A stretch of DNA of 64,000 nucleotides from Marinobacter salinus (GCF_001854125.1 NZ_CP017715.1:2480001-2544000); one strand, 5' to 3'. Positions 43,640 through 53,444 are shown, counted from the first letter of the stretch. The notes: generated by a model from the sequence alone, not told the origin. A program made the numbers and translations.

Positions 43640-45304
43640 TCACTTGCCGCTTTTCCATCCATTGGTGATGGGATAGCGGCGATCCTTGCCAAAGCCCCGC
43701 TCCGTAATCCGCACACCAATCGGCGCCTGACGACGCTTGTACTCGTTGATATCAACAAGCCGGATCACTCGCTCCACGTCAACACGGTCAAAGCCTTCGG
43801 CAACGATGGCATCGGCACTGAAATCGCGCTCCACATAAAAGTTCAGAATCTGGTCCAGAATGTCATATCCCGGAAGGCTGTCCTCATCCTTCTGGTCCGG
43901 AGCCAGCTCCGCTGACGGCGGACGGGTGATAACGCGCTCCGGTATGACCTGCGACAGGGTATTCCGGTAGTTGGCGAGACGGAAGACCAGGGTCTTGGGG
44001 ACATCCTTGAGCACATCAAATCCGCCAGCCATATCGCCATAAAGCGTGGAATACCCCACAGCCATCTCGCTCTTGTTACCGGTCGTCAGCACCAGGGAGC
44101 CGAACTTGTTGGAGAGGGACATCAGCAATACGCCCCGAAGACGGGCCTGAAGGTTCTCTTCAGTAGTATCCGGTTGCGTACCTTCAAAAGGCCCCGACAG
44201 AGTTGCCATAAAGGCGTCGTACATAGGCTCAATGGAAAAAACGTCGTATTGAACACCCAGAGCCAGCGCTTCGGCCTCCGCGTCTTCAAGGCTCATGCCA
44301 GACGTATAGCGGAACGGCATCATTACCGCACGCACCCTGTCCTTGCCCAGTGCGTCAACGGCCACTGCCAGGGTAACAGCCGAGTCAATGCCGCCAGACA
44401 AGCCAAGAACCACGGACCTGAACCCGTTCTTGTTCACGTAATCCCGGACACCGGTCACCAGGGCCTTGTATACATTGGCCTCCAGAGACGGCTCTTCCGG
44501 TAGCGATTGCGATACCGGCTGGCAATGGTGCTCGCAAATAAACTCAACCGGGAACAATCCCTCATCAAACTGGGGCGCCTCGGCCATGAGAACACCGGAG
44601 TGGTCAAACACCATGGAGCCACCGTCAAAGACCAACTCATCCTGTCCGCCAACGAGATTGACGTAGACGATGCTGACCCGGTTTTCCCTCGATTTCCGTT
44701 CAAGCAGAGACTTTCGGCGAGCTTGCTTGTCGACATCGTAGGGCGAGGCGTTCAGGTTCACAATCAGTCTGGCACCTGCGGCGGCCGCATCCTCAACAGG
44801 TCCGTCCTTCCAGAGATCCTCGCAGACGGTAACCCCCACCGGCACGCCTCGAATTTCCATCGTCAGTACATCCTGGCCCTCGGCAAAGTAGCGTTTTTCG
44901 TCAAATACCTGATAGTTCGGCGGGAAGCGCTTGAAGTAGCGGCCAGTAATGGTACCGCCCTCAATGACGACTGCTGAGTTATACAACAGCGCACCGTGGC
45001 GCAGGGGTGCGCCAATGACAATGGCCGGCTCCAACTGCTCTGCCTGAATCCGCTCAAGCGCCTCGTTAACTCTCAGCTCCAGACTGGGGCGCAGCAACAG
45101 GTCCTCTGGCGGATAGCCGGTAATACACAGCTCCGGGAATACAACAATATCGGCCTGATGCTCCTCTGACGCCCGACGGGTGGCATCAATCACCAGATCG
45201 GTATTGCCGGGAATATCGCCCACGAGAAAGTCCAGCTGGGCCATCACTACCCGCAATTTTTTAGATGAAACCTGGTGGGAGGACACATTCCCGGAAACGG
45301 ACAT
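43640..45304 (-). CDS. nadE: glutamine-dependent NAD+ synthetase
   Basis: NadE converts deamido-NAD to NAD using ammonia released from glutamine. The protein is a two-domain fusion: an N-terminal nitrilase-type glutaminase (VFPELCITGYPPEDLLLR with the catalytic Glu, and the nucleophile in GVTVCEDLW), and a C-terminal ATP pyrophosphatase (VLGLSGGIDSAVT). I start at MSVSGNVSSHQ (45304), where AGGAG lies 7 nt upstream, giving 554 residues; earlier ATGs overlap the divergent pilS gene. Confidence 0.96.
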   Translation of the reverse strand: MSVSGNVSSHQVSSKKLRVVMAQLDFLVGDIPGNTDLVIDATRRASEEHQADIVVFPELCITGYPPEDLLLRPSLELRVNEALERIQAEQLEPAIVIGAPLRHGALLYNSAVVIEGGTITGRYFKRFPPNYQVFDEKRYFAEGQDVLTMEIRGVPVGVTVCEDLWKDGPVEDAAAAGARLIVNLNASPYDVDKQARRKSLLERKSRENRVSIVYVNLVGGQDELVFDGGSMVFDHSGVLMAEAPQFDEGLFPVEFICEHHCQPVSQSLPEEPSLEANVYKALVTGVRDYVNKNGFRSVVLGLSGGIDSAVTLAVAVDALGKDRVRAVMMPFRYTSGMSLEDAEAEALALGVQYDVFSIEPMYDAFMATLSGPFEGTQPDTTEENLQARLRGVLLMSLSNKFGSLVLTTGNKSEMAVGYSTLYGDMAGGFDVLKDVPKTLVFRLANYRNTLSQVIPERVITRPPSAELAPDQKDEDSLPGYDILDQILNFYVERDFSADAIVAEGFDRVDVERVIRLVDINEYKRRQAPIGVRITERGFGKDRRYPITNGWKSGK

Positions 45305-45340
45305 AAATTGGCTCCTGTAACTCATTGCCACGAAAAGGCT

Positions 45341-45346
45341 ATTATA
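45341..45346 (-). promoter_or_regulatory. -10 box of the nadE promoter
   Basis: A perfect TATAAT on the minus strand lies 37 bp before the nadE start in the divergent nadE/pilS region. No good -35 box was found at 16-18 bp. Confidence 0.5.
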
Positions 45347-45397
45347 ACCCCGCAAGCGTGAGGATTTCTTCCGACCAACAGCGGATTCCCGAGAACC

Positions 45398-47047
45398 ATG
45401 GCCGTAGACCAACCCCAAACGGACGCAACAAGCCCTTTACCTGTCTCTCCGTCGCGGCGGCAACAGGTCAGGCTGTTCCGCATTTATAACCATTATCGCC
45501 TGGTTGTCAGCCTGATGCTGCTCGGGTTGCTGTTCGTTGACCCAGTCAATTTTGACACCCGTTTCCGCCTATTGAATTACTATCAGGCAGGAGTTGCCGG
45601 CTATTTCGGACTCAATGCATTCATTGCGCTGATCATGCTGGCAGGTTTTAAGCCAAGCCAACGGCATATCACCCTTTCGATTCTGCTCGATGTTCTCGTC
45701 ATACACGCGCTTCTATTCGTGAGCACCGGCATTACCAACGGGCTCGCGAACCTGGTCATCATCTCTGTCGCAGCCGGCAACATCCTGACACCCAGTCGAA
45801 TGGGGACTTTCTATGCAGCGCTAGCCGCTATCTGTTCCCTGGGCATCTCCGGATGGGCCGCCTTGGCCCTTGGTGAGTCCGCAGACGACATTGTTCGCGC
45901 CGGCTTCCTCGGCATTCTCTATTTCGCTGCGGCTTTTGGCCTGCAGTACATTTCCCGGCGGATGATGCGCAGCGAAGCCCTTGCCAGTAGTCGCGCCCGG
46001 AGCATCGCCGAGCTTGAGCAAATCAATCAGCAGATTATTCAGCGCATGCGCACCGGCATTCTCGTGCTGGATCGATACGCTCACATCCGACTCGCCAATG
46101 CCGCCGCCGAAGAATTGCTGTTTGGCAATGCACCTGACCGGACACGAAACCGCGAAGGCAGTTTCACCCTGCCCAAGCCCCTTAAGTTTGGCTTTGAGTC
46201 CTGGCAAAAAGACCCGACACGACGAATCGAGCCGTTCCAGCCGTCTCCGACCTCCCCTGTCCTTCAGGCCAACTTTACCCAGCTGGACCGGGAGCGCGGA
46301 GACCATATCCTCGTATTCATCGAAGACATGAGCAAGGTCACCCAACAAGCCCAGCAAATGAAACTTGCCTCCCTGGGGCGACTGACGGCAGGCATCGCCC
46401 ATGAAATCCGCAACCCTCTCGGCGCCATCAGCCACGCCGCGCAGCTAATGGAGGAGTCACCAAACCTTGATCAGGGCGACCACCAGATGCTGGATATTAT
46501 TCGCCGCCATTCACGGCGGGTGAACGGTATCATCGAGAATGTGCTGGATCTTTCACGGCGCCGGGCCGCCAGCGCAGATTTAGTGGAAATGACTCCATGG
46601 CTGGAAGAATTCAGAGCAGACTTCCTACAGACTCAGGAGGAAGGCTCCACCCCGCCACACATTGACCTACAGGTTGACCCGGCGGTGCCGCCCGCCCGGT
46701 TCGATAAAAGTCAGATCGAACAGGTAATGGTCAATCTCTGCGACAATGCCTTACGCTACAGCGAGCAACAAACCGGAGAGCGAAAAGTCGAACTTCATGC
46801 CGGCGCGACCGCTGACGGTGAGCGCGCTTACCTTGATGTCCGGGATTTTGGCCCCGGAATCTCGTCGGAATACCGCAGCTCGGTGTTTGAGCCTTTTTTC
46901 ACAACGGATAAACGGGGAACGGGCCTCGGACTTTATCTGGCCAGGGAACTGTGCGAGGCTAACCAGGCCCATCTGTCCCTGGTGGACAATGATCAACCCG
47001 GCTGCTGTTTCCGCATTACCTTTGCCCATCCGGGGCGAATGATTTAA
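45398..47047 (+). CDS. pilS: PilS, membrane sensor histidine kinase for pilin expression
   Basis: PilS senses pilin in the inner membrane and phosphorylates PilR. The 549 residues start with about six membrane helices (from RLVVSLMLLGLLF to about residue 190), then a PAS-like segment (ELEQINQQIIQRMRTGILVLD). The kinase core follows, with the H-box GIAHEIRNPLGAISHA, N-box NLCDNALRYS, G1 VRDFGPGIS and G2 GTGLGLYLARELC. It is followed by pilR after 57 nt. Confidence 0.95.
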   Translation: MAVDQPQTDATSPLPVSPSRRQQVRLFRIYNHYRLVVSLMLLGLLFVDPVNFDTRFRLLNYYQAGVAGYFGLNAFIALIMLAGFKPSQRHITLSILLDVLVIHALLFVSTGITNGLANLVIISVAAGNILTPSRMGTFYAALAAICSLGISGWAALALGESADDIVRAGFLGILYFAAAFGLQYISRRMMRSEALASSRARSIAELEQINQQIIQRMRTGILVLDRYAHIRLANAAAEELLFGNAPDRTRNREGSFTLPKPLKFGFESWQKDPTRRIEPFQPSPTSPVLQANFTQLDRERGDHILVFIEDMSKVTQQAQQMKLASLGRLTAGIAHEIRNPLGAISHAAQLMEESPNLDQGDHQMLDIIRRHSRRVNGIIENVLDLSRRRAASADLVEMTPWLEEFRADFLQTQEEGSTPPHIDLQVDPAVPPARFDKSQIEQVMVNLCDNALRYSEQQTGERKVELHAGATADGERAYLDVRDFGPGISSEYRSSVFEPFFTTDKRGTGLGLYLARELCEANQAHLSLVDNDQPGCCFRITFAHPGRMI

Positions 47048-47104
47048 ACCGGCGCCGAGAGGATATCGAGTGCCAGAACAAAGACATGGAACCGAAACAA
47101 AACG

Positions 47105-48493
47105 ATGACCACTCATACAGCCCTGATTGTTGATGATGAACCGGATATCCGGGACTTGCTGGAAATCACCCTCACCCGCATGGGAATCAAGGCCCTGACG
47201 GCCGCGGACCTGGGAAGTGCTCGCAAGCTTTTGGGTGAGCATACCTTTCACCTCTGCCTGACGGACATGAACTTGCCGGATGGCAATGGCATCGAACTGG
47301 TGCAATGGATTCAGCAGCACTCACCTACGACGCCGGTGGCCGTCATTACCGCCTATGGCAACATGGAAACTGCCATTGAATCCCTGAAGGCGGGCGCTTT
47401 TGATTTTGTCTCCAAGCCAGTCGAGCTACCGCGACTGCGAGACCTCGTGAGCAGCGCGCTCAAGCTTTCACTCGCCAAGCCGGAACAGGAGACTCCCGAG
47501 GACGAGCCGGGACTGCTACTGGGCAATTCTCTCCAGATAAAGAAACTGCGAAAACAGACCCGGAAACTGGCTCGCAGTCAGGCACCCGTTTTTATCAGCG
47601 GCGAATCAGGCAGCGGCAAGGAACTGGTCGCCCGGATGATTCACCTTCAGGGACCGAGACGTGACGGTCCTTTCATTGCCGTTAACTGCGGGGCAATTCC
47701 CTCTGAGCTGATGGAGAGTGAGTTCTTTGGTCACAAGAAGGGCAGTTTTACCGGGGCGGTAGAAAGCAAGGACGGCCTTTTCCGTTCGGCCAACGGCGGC
47801 ACGCTGTTTCTCGATGAAGTGGCAGACCTCCCGCTTGCCATGCAGGTAAAGCTACTCCGTGCCATTCAGGAAAAAGCGGTTCGCCCGGTGGGAGACACCA
47901 AAGAAGTTCCCGTGGACATCCGGTTACTCAGTGCGACCCACAAGAACCTGCCGGAACTGGTCCAGGAGGGTAGTTTCCGCCAAGACCTGTTTTACCGCAT
48001 CAACGTCATTGAGCTGGCGGTTCCGCCGCTCCGGGAAAGGCCGGATGACATTGCTTTGCTGGCCAATCACATCCTCGGCAGGATCGCCCGGGAATATGAG
48101 TGCGATCCGGCAACGCTGACCCCGGATGCCATTGATCGCTTGCAAGGCTATGATTTCCCGGGAAATGTCCGGGAGCTCGAAAACATTCTGGAGCGGGCCT
48201 TTACCCTCTGTGATTCGGACCAGATTGGCCCCCAGGATCTGCACCTGGGAAACGGAGCGCAGTCGCCCACGACGGCGTCCGGAATTATTACGCAGGGGCA
48301 AGGGGCTGACGGAAACAGCATTCCAGTGCCGGAAGGGGAAATAGACCTCGAAGGCTACCTGGAAAGCATTGAGCGTCAGGCTATTGAAAAAGCTCTGGAA
48401 GCAACGCGATGGAACAAAACGGCCGCGGCCAAAAGACTGGGGATCAGTTTTCGGGCGTTACGGTATCGATTGAAGAAATTGGGGATGGAGTGA
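47105..48493 (+). CDS. pilR: PilR, sigma-54-dependent response regulator
   Basis: PilR activates pilin transcription with sigma-54 RNA polymerase. The receiver domain has IVDDEPD and the phospho-acceptor D54 in LCLTDMNLPDG. The AAA+ domain has GESGSGKE and the sigma-54 contact loop GSFTGA (serine in place of the usual alanine, as in Pseudomonas PilR). The C-terminus is a Fis-type helix-turn-helix (NKTAAAKRLGISFRALRYRLKK). Length is 462 residues. Confidence 0.95.
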   Translation: MTTHTALIVDDEPDIRDLLEITLTRMGIKALTAADLGSARKLLGEHTFHLCLTDMNLPDGNGIELVQWIQQHSPTTPVAVITAYGNMETAIESLKAGAFDFVSKPVELPRLRDLVSSALKLSLAKPEQETPEDEPGLLLGNSLQIKKLRKQTRKLARSQAPVFISGESGSGKELVARMIHLQGPRRDGPFIAVNCGAIPSELMESEFFGHKKGSFTGAVESKDGLFRSANGGTLFLDEVADLPLAMQVKLLRAIQEKAVRPVGDTKEVPVDIRLLSATHKNLPELVQEGSFRQDLFYRINVIELAVPPLRERPDDIALLANHILGRIAREYECDPATLTPDAIDRLQGYDFPGNVRELENILERAFTLCDSDQIGPQDLHLGNGAQSPTTASGIITQGQGADGNSIPVPEGEIDLEGYLESIERQAIEKALEATRWNKTAAAKRLGISFRALRYRLKKLGME

Positions 48494-48618
48494 CGTTAGC
48501 AGGTGTTTTGGGAGACTGGTTCACGGAATAAGAGTGCCATCCCCTTAAAATGGTCATACCGGATATCACAGGATGTGAAGCCGGCACCTCCCGTAAAGAT
48601 ATAACATGGATGTTAACA

Positions 48619-49185
48619 ATGAGTACCGCCAAATCAACTGCAGGTTTTACGCTGCCAGAGCTTGTCATTACGATCGCCGTGCTGGCCATCGCCACCGGTT
48701 TTGCCGTCCAGTCTTTCGGACCTTGGGTTGAACGATCAAAGCACAGAACCCTTATTGAACACTATCACTCAATCTTCGCATTCGCCCGCTGGTCGGCGGC
48801 GAGTCAGCGTCAGTTGATCACCGTTTGTCCCCTCTCATTGCAGAATGAATGCATCGACGACTGGCAAAACACCGTTTCGGTATTTGTTGATTCAGACAAT
48901 AACAAACAACCTGACGACAACACCGTTATCCGGGAATTCACGCCAGACTTCGGGGGCTTCCGGATCCGCTCTCGCACAGCTGGCCGAGGCTACTTTCAAT
49001 TTAATCCCAGGGGTATGACTCATGGCGCGATGGGAAGCCTGATACTTTGCCCTTCGAATCCGGCAAGTGGCAACATGAGCTACATGGCAGTCAACATTGC
49101 TGGTCGTTTCCGGGCCGAGCACGACAAGGACGCGGATGGCATGATTAAGCTTTCATGGGGCGCGAAGATTTTCTGCCCTGGTTGA
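48619..49185 (+). CDS. fimT: FimT-like minor pseudopilin (GspH family)
   Basis: This 188-residue protein begins with a short basic leader and the prepilin peptidase site G|FTLPELVITIAVLAIATGF, followed by the long hydrophobic alpha-1 helix. The E5 residue is present, but position 4 is proline rather than the common I, L or V. The rest, with two pairs of cysteines (including CPLSLQNEC), is a GspH/FimT-type globular domain. Its place right after pilR matches fimT in Pseudomonas. Start at 48610 is also possible. Confidence 0.82.
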   Translation: MSTAKSTAGFTLPELVITIAVLAIATGFAVQSFGPWVERSKHRTLIEHYHSIFAFARWSAASQRQLITVCPLSLQNECIDDWQNTVSVFVDSDNNKQPDDNTVIREFTPDFGGFRIRSRTAGRGYFQFNPRGMTHGAMGSLILCPSNPASGNMSYMAVNIAGRFRAEHDKDADGMIKLSWGAKIFCPG

Positions 49186-49201
49186 TTGCCGGGAATAAAC
49201 G

Positions 49202-49230
49202 AAAAAGCCGACCCTGAAGGCCGGCTTTTC
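49202..49230 (-). terminator. terminator after pilE
   Basis: On the minus strand AAAGCCGGCC and GGTCGGCTTT form a stem (one G-U pair) around a TTCAG loop, ending in TTTTT. It closes the minus-strand pilus operon and may also stop the convergent fimT transcript. Confidence 0.85.
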
Positions 49231-49245
49231 CATTCTTACTGCAAG

Positions 49246-49698
49246 TCAGTTTTCCCAGGTATTATCACCAGCGCCAAAGCCATCATTGTCGCGATCCCAG
49301 CGTCGCGCACCGGTGGAGTCAAGTTCCAGGTTTCCATCTCCCGCTTGCACGCCTTTCGGAGTTGCCCGCAAGGTGTAGGAGTTTGCATCCGCAGCCTCGA
49401 TGGTCAGATCGTAATACTTCTGCCCACCTTCGAGCGGCGCCTCATCCGGGTATATAGCCGGAGCACCGGTATCCGCACCACCGGCGGCTGCACTCTCATA
49501 AGTGTTGTTAGAAGCATAATATCGCTCCATAGCACCCGAGAGCCCTGTTAACGCTCCTTGAGCATCAGAACGGCGAGTACGATCCGTGTACTCTACGTAA
49601 CTGGGATAAGCGATTGCAGCGATGATTCCGATAATCGCCACCACAATCATCAGTTCGATAAGCGTAAAACCTGCCTGGGAACTCCTTGCCTTAACCAA
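49246..49698 (-). CDS. pilE: PilE-type minor pilin
   Basis: This type IV pilin-like protein has 150 residues, a leader of ten residues and the processing site G|FTLIELMIVVAIIGIIAAIAYP. E5 and the aromatic/proline pattern of the alpha-1 helix are canonical. The remainder (RTRRSDAQGALTGLSGAMERYYASNNTYE) fits PilE, the adaptor minor pilin, not the major pilin, which should lie elsewhere in the genome. It is the last gene of the operon, 3 nt after pilY1. Confidence 0.9.
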   Translation of the reverse strand: MVKARSSQAGFTLIELMIVVAIIGIIAAIAYPSYVEYTDRTRRSDAQGALTGLSGAMERYYASNNTYESAAAGGADTGAPAIYPDEAPLEGGQKYYDLTIEAADANSYTLRATPKGVQAGDGNLELDSTGARRWDRDNDGFGAGDNTWEN

Positions 49699-49701
49699 GA
49701 C

Positions 49702-52539
49702 TTACTCCTCGTACCAATAGGTTTCAACGACACCCTTAAGGGAGTCTACCGTCACACATTCCGCACCAACACACACCACATCGGTATCATCGACACGCAT
49801 GCGCTGCGGGTCAGCCGGCAGACCAATCGTATTGAGTTCCACTTCCCGGTCGGGGCGGGTCAGCTCGTCGGCTGCGCCCACTCCGTCGTAATTGACGACA
49901 GCACGTCCATCAAGCACCGACAGGTGATACAGGCGCGATGTACCGGCCGACGGAATACAGATGTTTGTACTTGGAGTTGGCTCGTAAGTGGTGACAAACA
50001 CCTCATTATTGATGGTCTGGCTTGTCGAGAGCACTTTTTCGCCACTGTTCGTCAGGCGGATATACCAGCCATCCTTCAAACCAATAGCCGCAGCAGCGTC
50101 GTTCTGCTCTTGCGATGTTCCCTGTTGAACCAGGTTGTCAGTGGCATCATAGAGATCCGCCTCGGTAATGGGCGTGTACAGCACGTTGCCTTGGTCGTCG
50201 ACCGGCGGCGCGCTGATCTCAGGAATTCGCATCATGTAAATGCGGTCATCAATATTTTCGTCCAGAGGGTGAGCCTGAAAGCCCGACCCGATGACCAGAC
50301 CAAGGAACCGCGTTCCGCCAAACTTTAAACCGAACAGGTCCGGCGCATGGTAGAAACGCCGATTGTTTGCGGTACTGTTATCCTCCGCCAGATCGGCGAT
50401 TACACCACCGGTAACCAGGTCATCGGCAGCGTTGGAATTGGTAACATCAAACCGGAAAATCTGTCCGCCCATATCACCCACGTATATCTGGTTAATCTTA
50501 CCATCACCGGTCAGGTCCAGAGCCTTAGGGGCAGAGGGGATACTGTATTTCAGATCAGCAAGCTCAAGGTTCGCGCCACTGCCTGTGGGGCCAGCCCACC
50601 AGAGACGGTCACCGGTTTCAGCATCCACGATGTACAAAGCCCGGCCGATATCGTCAACGGTGCGCGTTGTTGCATCGTCCTGGTCAGCATCGTATCCGCC
50701 GCCGAAGATCAACACGTCGTGGATCTGGTTGCCAATTTCCACCTTGGTCTTGGAAGGTCTCGACCAGGTTTGGCCCAGCTCAGCAAAATCGGTATTGGCT
50801 TGCCCACCCTGAATCGACCAGAGAAAGTCTGGCTGATCAGGGTTGGTTACATCCAGTGCGTAGTAGTTGGAACCACCACGGCGCATACCCGAGTAGATAT
50901 AAGCGAAATCGCCGTCGCCAGCACTGATACTGCCGTCATTGTTGTCATCATGAACCCAGCTGAGGATAGACGAGTCCATGCCATACACTTTATTCGCGGT
51001 CTCGCTGTTTTCTTTTAAACCTGCCTGATTTTTCAGAAGGTCTTTGGGCATGAATGAGAAGTGCGTTTCCCCGGTCTCACCATCGATACCGTGGATAAAG
51101 CCCTGATTATCCCCAAAGAACACTGCGGTATCCGGTGAAGACTCACTGCCACCATAGACGATCAGGTGCGGTACAGAGTGGAGCGGGTCCGCGATAAACT
51201 TCCGTGAGTCGGTTGTTGATGCATCACCGTCCGAATCATCAAGATCCTGACCCCGGGTCCAGTTAACCAGGGCGGAGAAATCTGCGTCGGACATGTTTGT
51301 GTCCCCGAAGAGAGCCTTGGTCAGATTATTATTACCTGTTGCGAGCGCATTGGCGCTATTCGTCAGCCCCCTGTTTGTGGCGAGATTCGAATAAACCTTG
51401 CGATCGGAGTTGGGGTCTGCATGCTGGGACGAGGCTCCGCCGTCGGTAACAACCTTGCCATCCTGGATATTGCCCCACCAGCTCTGCGCACTATCCTTGA
51501 AAAATCCGCTGTTCGGATCGACGGCTGGCTGCCCGTCCTCGCCGACAATGACGGCCTCACTTTGCCCGGTAGTGGAATTCTCCTGGATAGCGAGTTTATA
51601 GCGCTTAAGATTGCCCGGCCAACGGGCTCCTTTCGCCGGCTGGAACAGAGCAAAGTAGAGCGCATCAAGGTGGTTCAGGCGGTCAAAGGTGTTTACCGCA
51701 ATGCCTGGAGCCACATAGGTTGCAGACGTCGCAAGGATGTCGTTAAAGGCAGTCTCAAACGCGGTTGCCAATGAAGCGGCGTCGTTAGCCTGAAAGTACT
51801 GTCCGCCGCCATTGGAAGCAGCGTCAGAAAGCAGCGTCTGATTGCTCTGGAAGCCCACAGTGTATGTGCGGATGGACTGCGGACCGTCCTGTTCCGTGCT
51901 CATGTCGTTATCAAACATGTACTCCGCAATTTCGTCGAGGCAGTTGCCGGAACACGAGCCGACGGTGCTCTCCATGGTGCTTTGATAGTTGGTATCCTGA
52001 GTGGGCTGGCCGTCCGTTAACAGAATGATGTTGTTTGGCTGGCACTGGTACTCGATCGGGCTGTCGTATTTGTTTCCATCCATAACATCGGCAACGCTGG
52101 AATGACGGATGAACGTATCACCTCCCTGAAAATACCTCATTGCCTCAAAAGTTGTCTCAGAAAGCGGCGTATTTCCGCCCGGCGAGAGCCCATTGATTGC
52201 GGTTTTCAATGGTGACCTGACGTCAGCAATCGGTTTGATTGCCGAGAGGAAATAACCACCATCGTTGCCACCAAAATACATGGCCCCGACATTGACGTCT
52301 TCCATATCATCCAGAAGATTGCCCATTACCGCCTGAACAACCTCCAGACGATTGGACGTTCCTTCCGCGATATTGCTCATGCTTCCGGACTTATCGAGAA
52401 TAAACAGAATGTTGGGCTTGACGATCTTGTCAGCGTCTGTAAAGAAAATCTCGGTATCGTCAGCAACCGCTGTAGAGGTGCCAACCGTCAGGGACATGGA
52501 AAGCAGGCCCCACGCGAATCGTTTCATGAAGACCTTCAT
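49702..52539 (-). CDS. pilY1: PilY1, pilus tip adhesin and surface sensor
   Basis: PilY1 caps type IV pili, supports twitching and senses surfaces. The 945 residues begin with a signal peptide (about 1-26), then a von Willebrand A domain with the MIDAS motif D49-K-S-G-S-M and a later LLTDGQ. The C-terminal beta-propeller half holds two calcium-type loops: DDNNDGSISAGDGD and DLTGDGKINQIYVGD (about 675-689). Its ATG overlaps the upstream stop as ATGA, so it is probably coupled to the small gene before it. Confidence 0.95.
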   Translation of the reverse strand: MKVFMKRFAWGLLSMSLTVGTSTAVADDTEIFFTDADKIVKPNILFILDKSGSMSNIAEGTSNRLEVVQAVMGNLLDDMEDVNVGAMYFGGNDGGYFLSAIKPIADVRSPLKTAINGLSPGGNTPLSETTFEAMRYFQGGDTFIRHSSVADVMDGNKYDSPIEYQCQPNNIILLTDGQPTQDTNYQSTMESTVGSCSGNCLDEIAEYMFDNDMSTEQDGPQSIRTYTVGFQSNQTLLSDAASNGGGQYFQANDAASLATAFETAFNDILATSATYVAPGIAVNTFDRLNHLDALYFALFQPAKGARWPGNLKRYKLAIQENSTTGQSEAVIVGEDGQPAVDPNSGFFKDSAQSWWGNIQDGKVVTDGGASSQHADPNSDRKVYSNLATNRGLTNSANALATGNNNLTKALFGDTNMSDADFSALVNWTRGQDLDDSDGDASTTDSRKFIADPLHSVPHLIVYGGSESSPDTAVFFGDNQGFIHGIDGETGETHFSFMPKDLLKNQAGLKENSETANKVYGMDSSILSWVHDDNNDGSISAGDGDFAYIYSGMRRGGSNYYALDVTNPDQPDFLWSIQGGQANTDFAELGQTWSRPSKTKVEIGNQIHDVLIFGGGYDADQDDATTRTVDDIGRALYIVDAETGDRLWWAGPTGSGANLELADLKYSIPSAPKALDLTGDGKINQIYVGDMGGQIFRFDVTNSNAADDLVTGGVIADLAEDNSTANNRRFYHAPDLFGLKFGGTRFLGLVIGSGFQAHPLDENIDDRIYMMRIPEISAPPVDDQGNVLYTPITEADLYDATDNLVQQGTSQEQNDAAAAIGLKDGWYIRLTNSGEKVLSTSQTINNEVFVTTYEPTPSTNICIPSAGTSRLYHLSVLDGRAVVNYDGVGAADELTRPDREVELNTIGLPADPQRMRVDDTDVVCVGAECVTVDSLKGVVETYWYEE

Positions 52540-52904
52540 TGCAGCTCTCCTTCTTGCTGGACAGGATAAATGACCATCAACGCCATCCCACTATCCGAAT
52601 CCACGAGTACGGTACCAGCCTGGCCAGAAACGCGCCGGTATCCATCTGCACCTACTTCACGCTTGCCAACCTGAACCTTGAATCCACGAGCTGGAAGCAG
52701 GCGTGGTTCAGGGCAGAGCTCGCAGCCTTCGGTAACCACACTGAATACGCGTGACGATGAATCTACCATCAACTCGACGGAAGCGGCCTCATAGGCCTCA
52801 ATCGGGCTATCAATTAACCGCGCATCCTCAAGACTCGCCGCACTGACCGGAGTGATCGCCAAAACGAACATCACCAGTGGCAAACAAAGCATTTTCTTGA
52901 TCAT
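52536..52904 (-). CDS. uncharacterised small secreted protein of the pilus tip operon
   Basis: I do not recognise this protein. It has 122 residues: a clear Sec signal peptide (MIKKMLCLPLVMFVLAITPVSA), then a short beta-rich looking domain with one CELC pair (C61, C64) and the segment GTVLVDSDSGMALMVIYPV. The start at 52904 has GGAGG 5 nt upstream. It lies between pilX and pilY1 and overlaps the pilY1 start by 4 nt. In Pseudomonas the extra small gene (pilY2) lies after pilY1 instead. A role in PilY1 folding, export or stability is inference. Confidence 0.8.
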   Translation of the reverse strand: MIKKMLCLPLVMFVLAITPVSAASLEDARLIDSPIEAYEAASVELMVDSSSRVFSVVTEGCELCPEPRLLPARGFKVQVGKREVGADGYRRVSGQAGTVLVDSDSGMALMVIYPVQQEGELQ

Positions 52905-52937
52905 TTTTTCCTCCAGAGCTGGTCCCAAAACCAACTA

Positions 52938-53411
52938 TCAGTAATATTCGATTCCCTTGAAGACCGTTGAAGTCGCACCTGTCCCCGCCATGGTTGCAGT
53001 GCCACTTAACTCATATCGATAACCATCCAGTGCCGTGGAGCTCTCGTTAGCATCCAGCGAGCTGCCGCTACCGGCTATGATTTCGCCGAGGTAACGGGCC
53101 TGGTAGGTACCGGCAACGCCGTTCCCGGCATCAACCGTGAAGTTAACCGAACTGCTCATATTGTCCGCGGACTGCATCGATTCTCTTAGCAAGCTCAAAT
53201 CATTCCCGATTAACCGTTCCGTCAAGGCACTGGCGGAACTCTCGGCAGCCTGAAATGTCCGATTGGAGTTCTGGGCATTCACGGCCATACGCTCCTGCAT
53301 CACTGACGTATTCATCCCCGCGACACCGATGAGCGTCAAGACCAACAAAACCACAAGACTTACGATCAGAACCGCGCCACGCTCCTGGCGACCTGCCTTC
53401 AATTCAGTCAT
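52938..53411 (-). CDS. pilX: PilX, minor pilin
   Basis: PilX belongs to the priming complex that starts pilus assembly and brings PilY1 to the tip. The 157 residues carry the PilX N-terminus RGAVLIVSLVVLLVLTLIGVAGM, which lacks the usual FTLIE motif, followed by the conserved block QERMAVNAQNSNRTFQAAES. It follows pilW by 33 nt. Confidence 0.92.
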   Translation of the reverse strand: MTELKAGRQERGAVLIVSLVVLLVLTLIGVAGMNTSVMQERMAVNAQNSNRTFQAAESSASALTERLIGNDLSLLRESMQSADNMSSSVNFTVDAGNGVAGTYQARYLGEIIAGSGSSLDANESSTALDGYRYELSGTATMAGTGATSTVFKGIEYY

Positions 53412-53444
53412 AGCTTCTATCCTCTGGCATTCTATGCATCTAGC

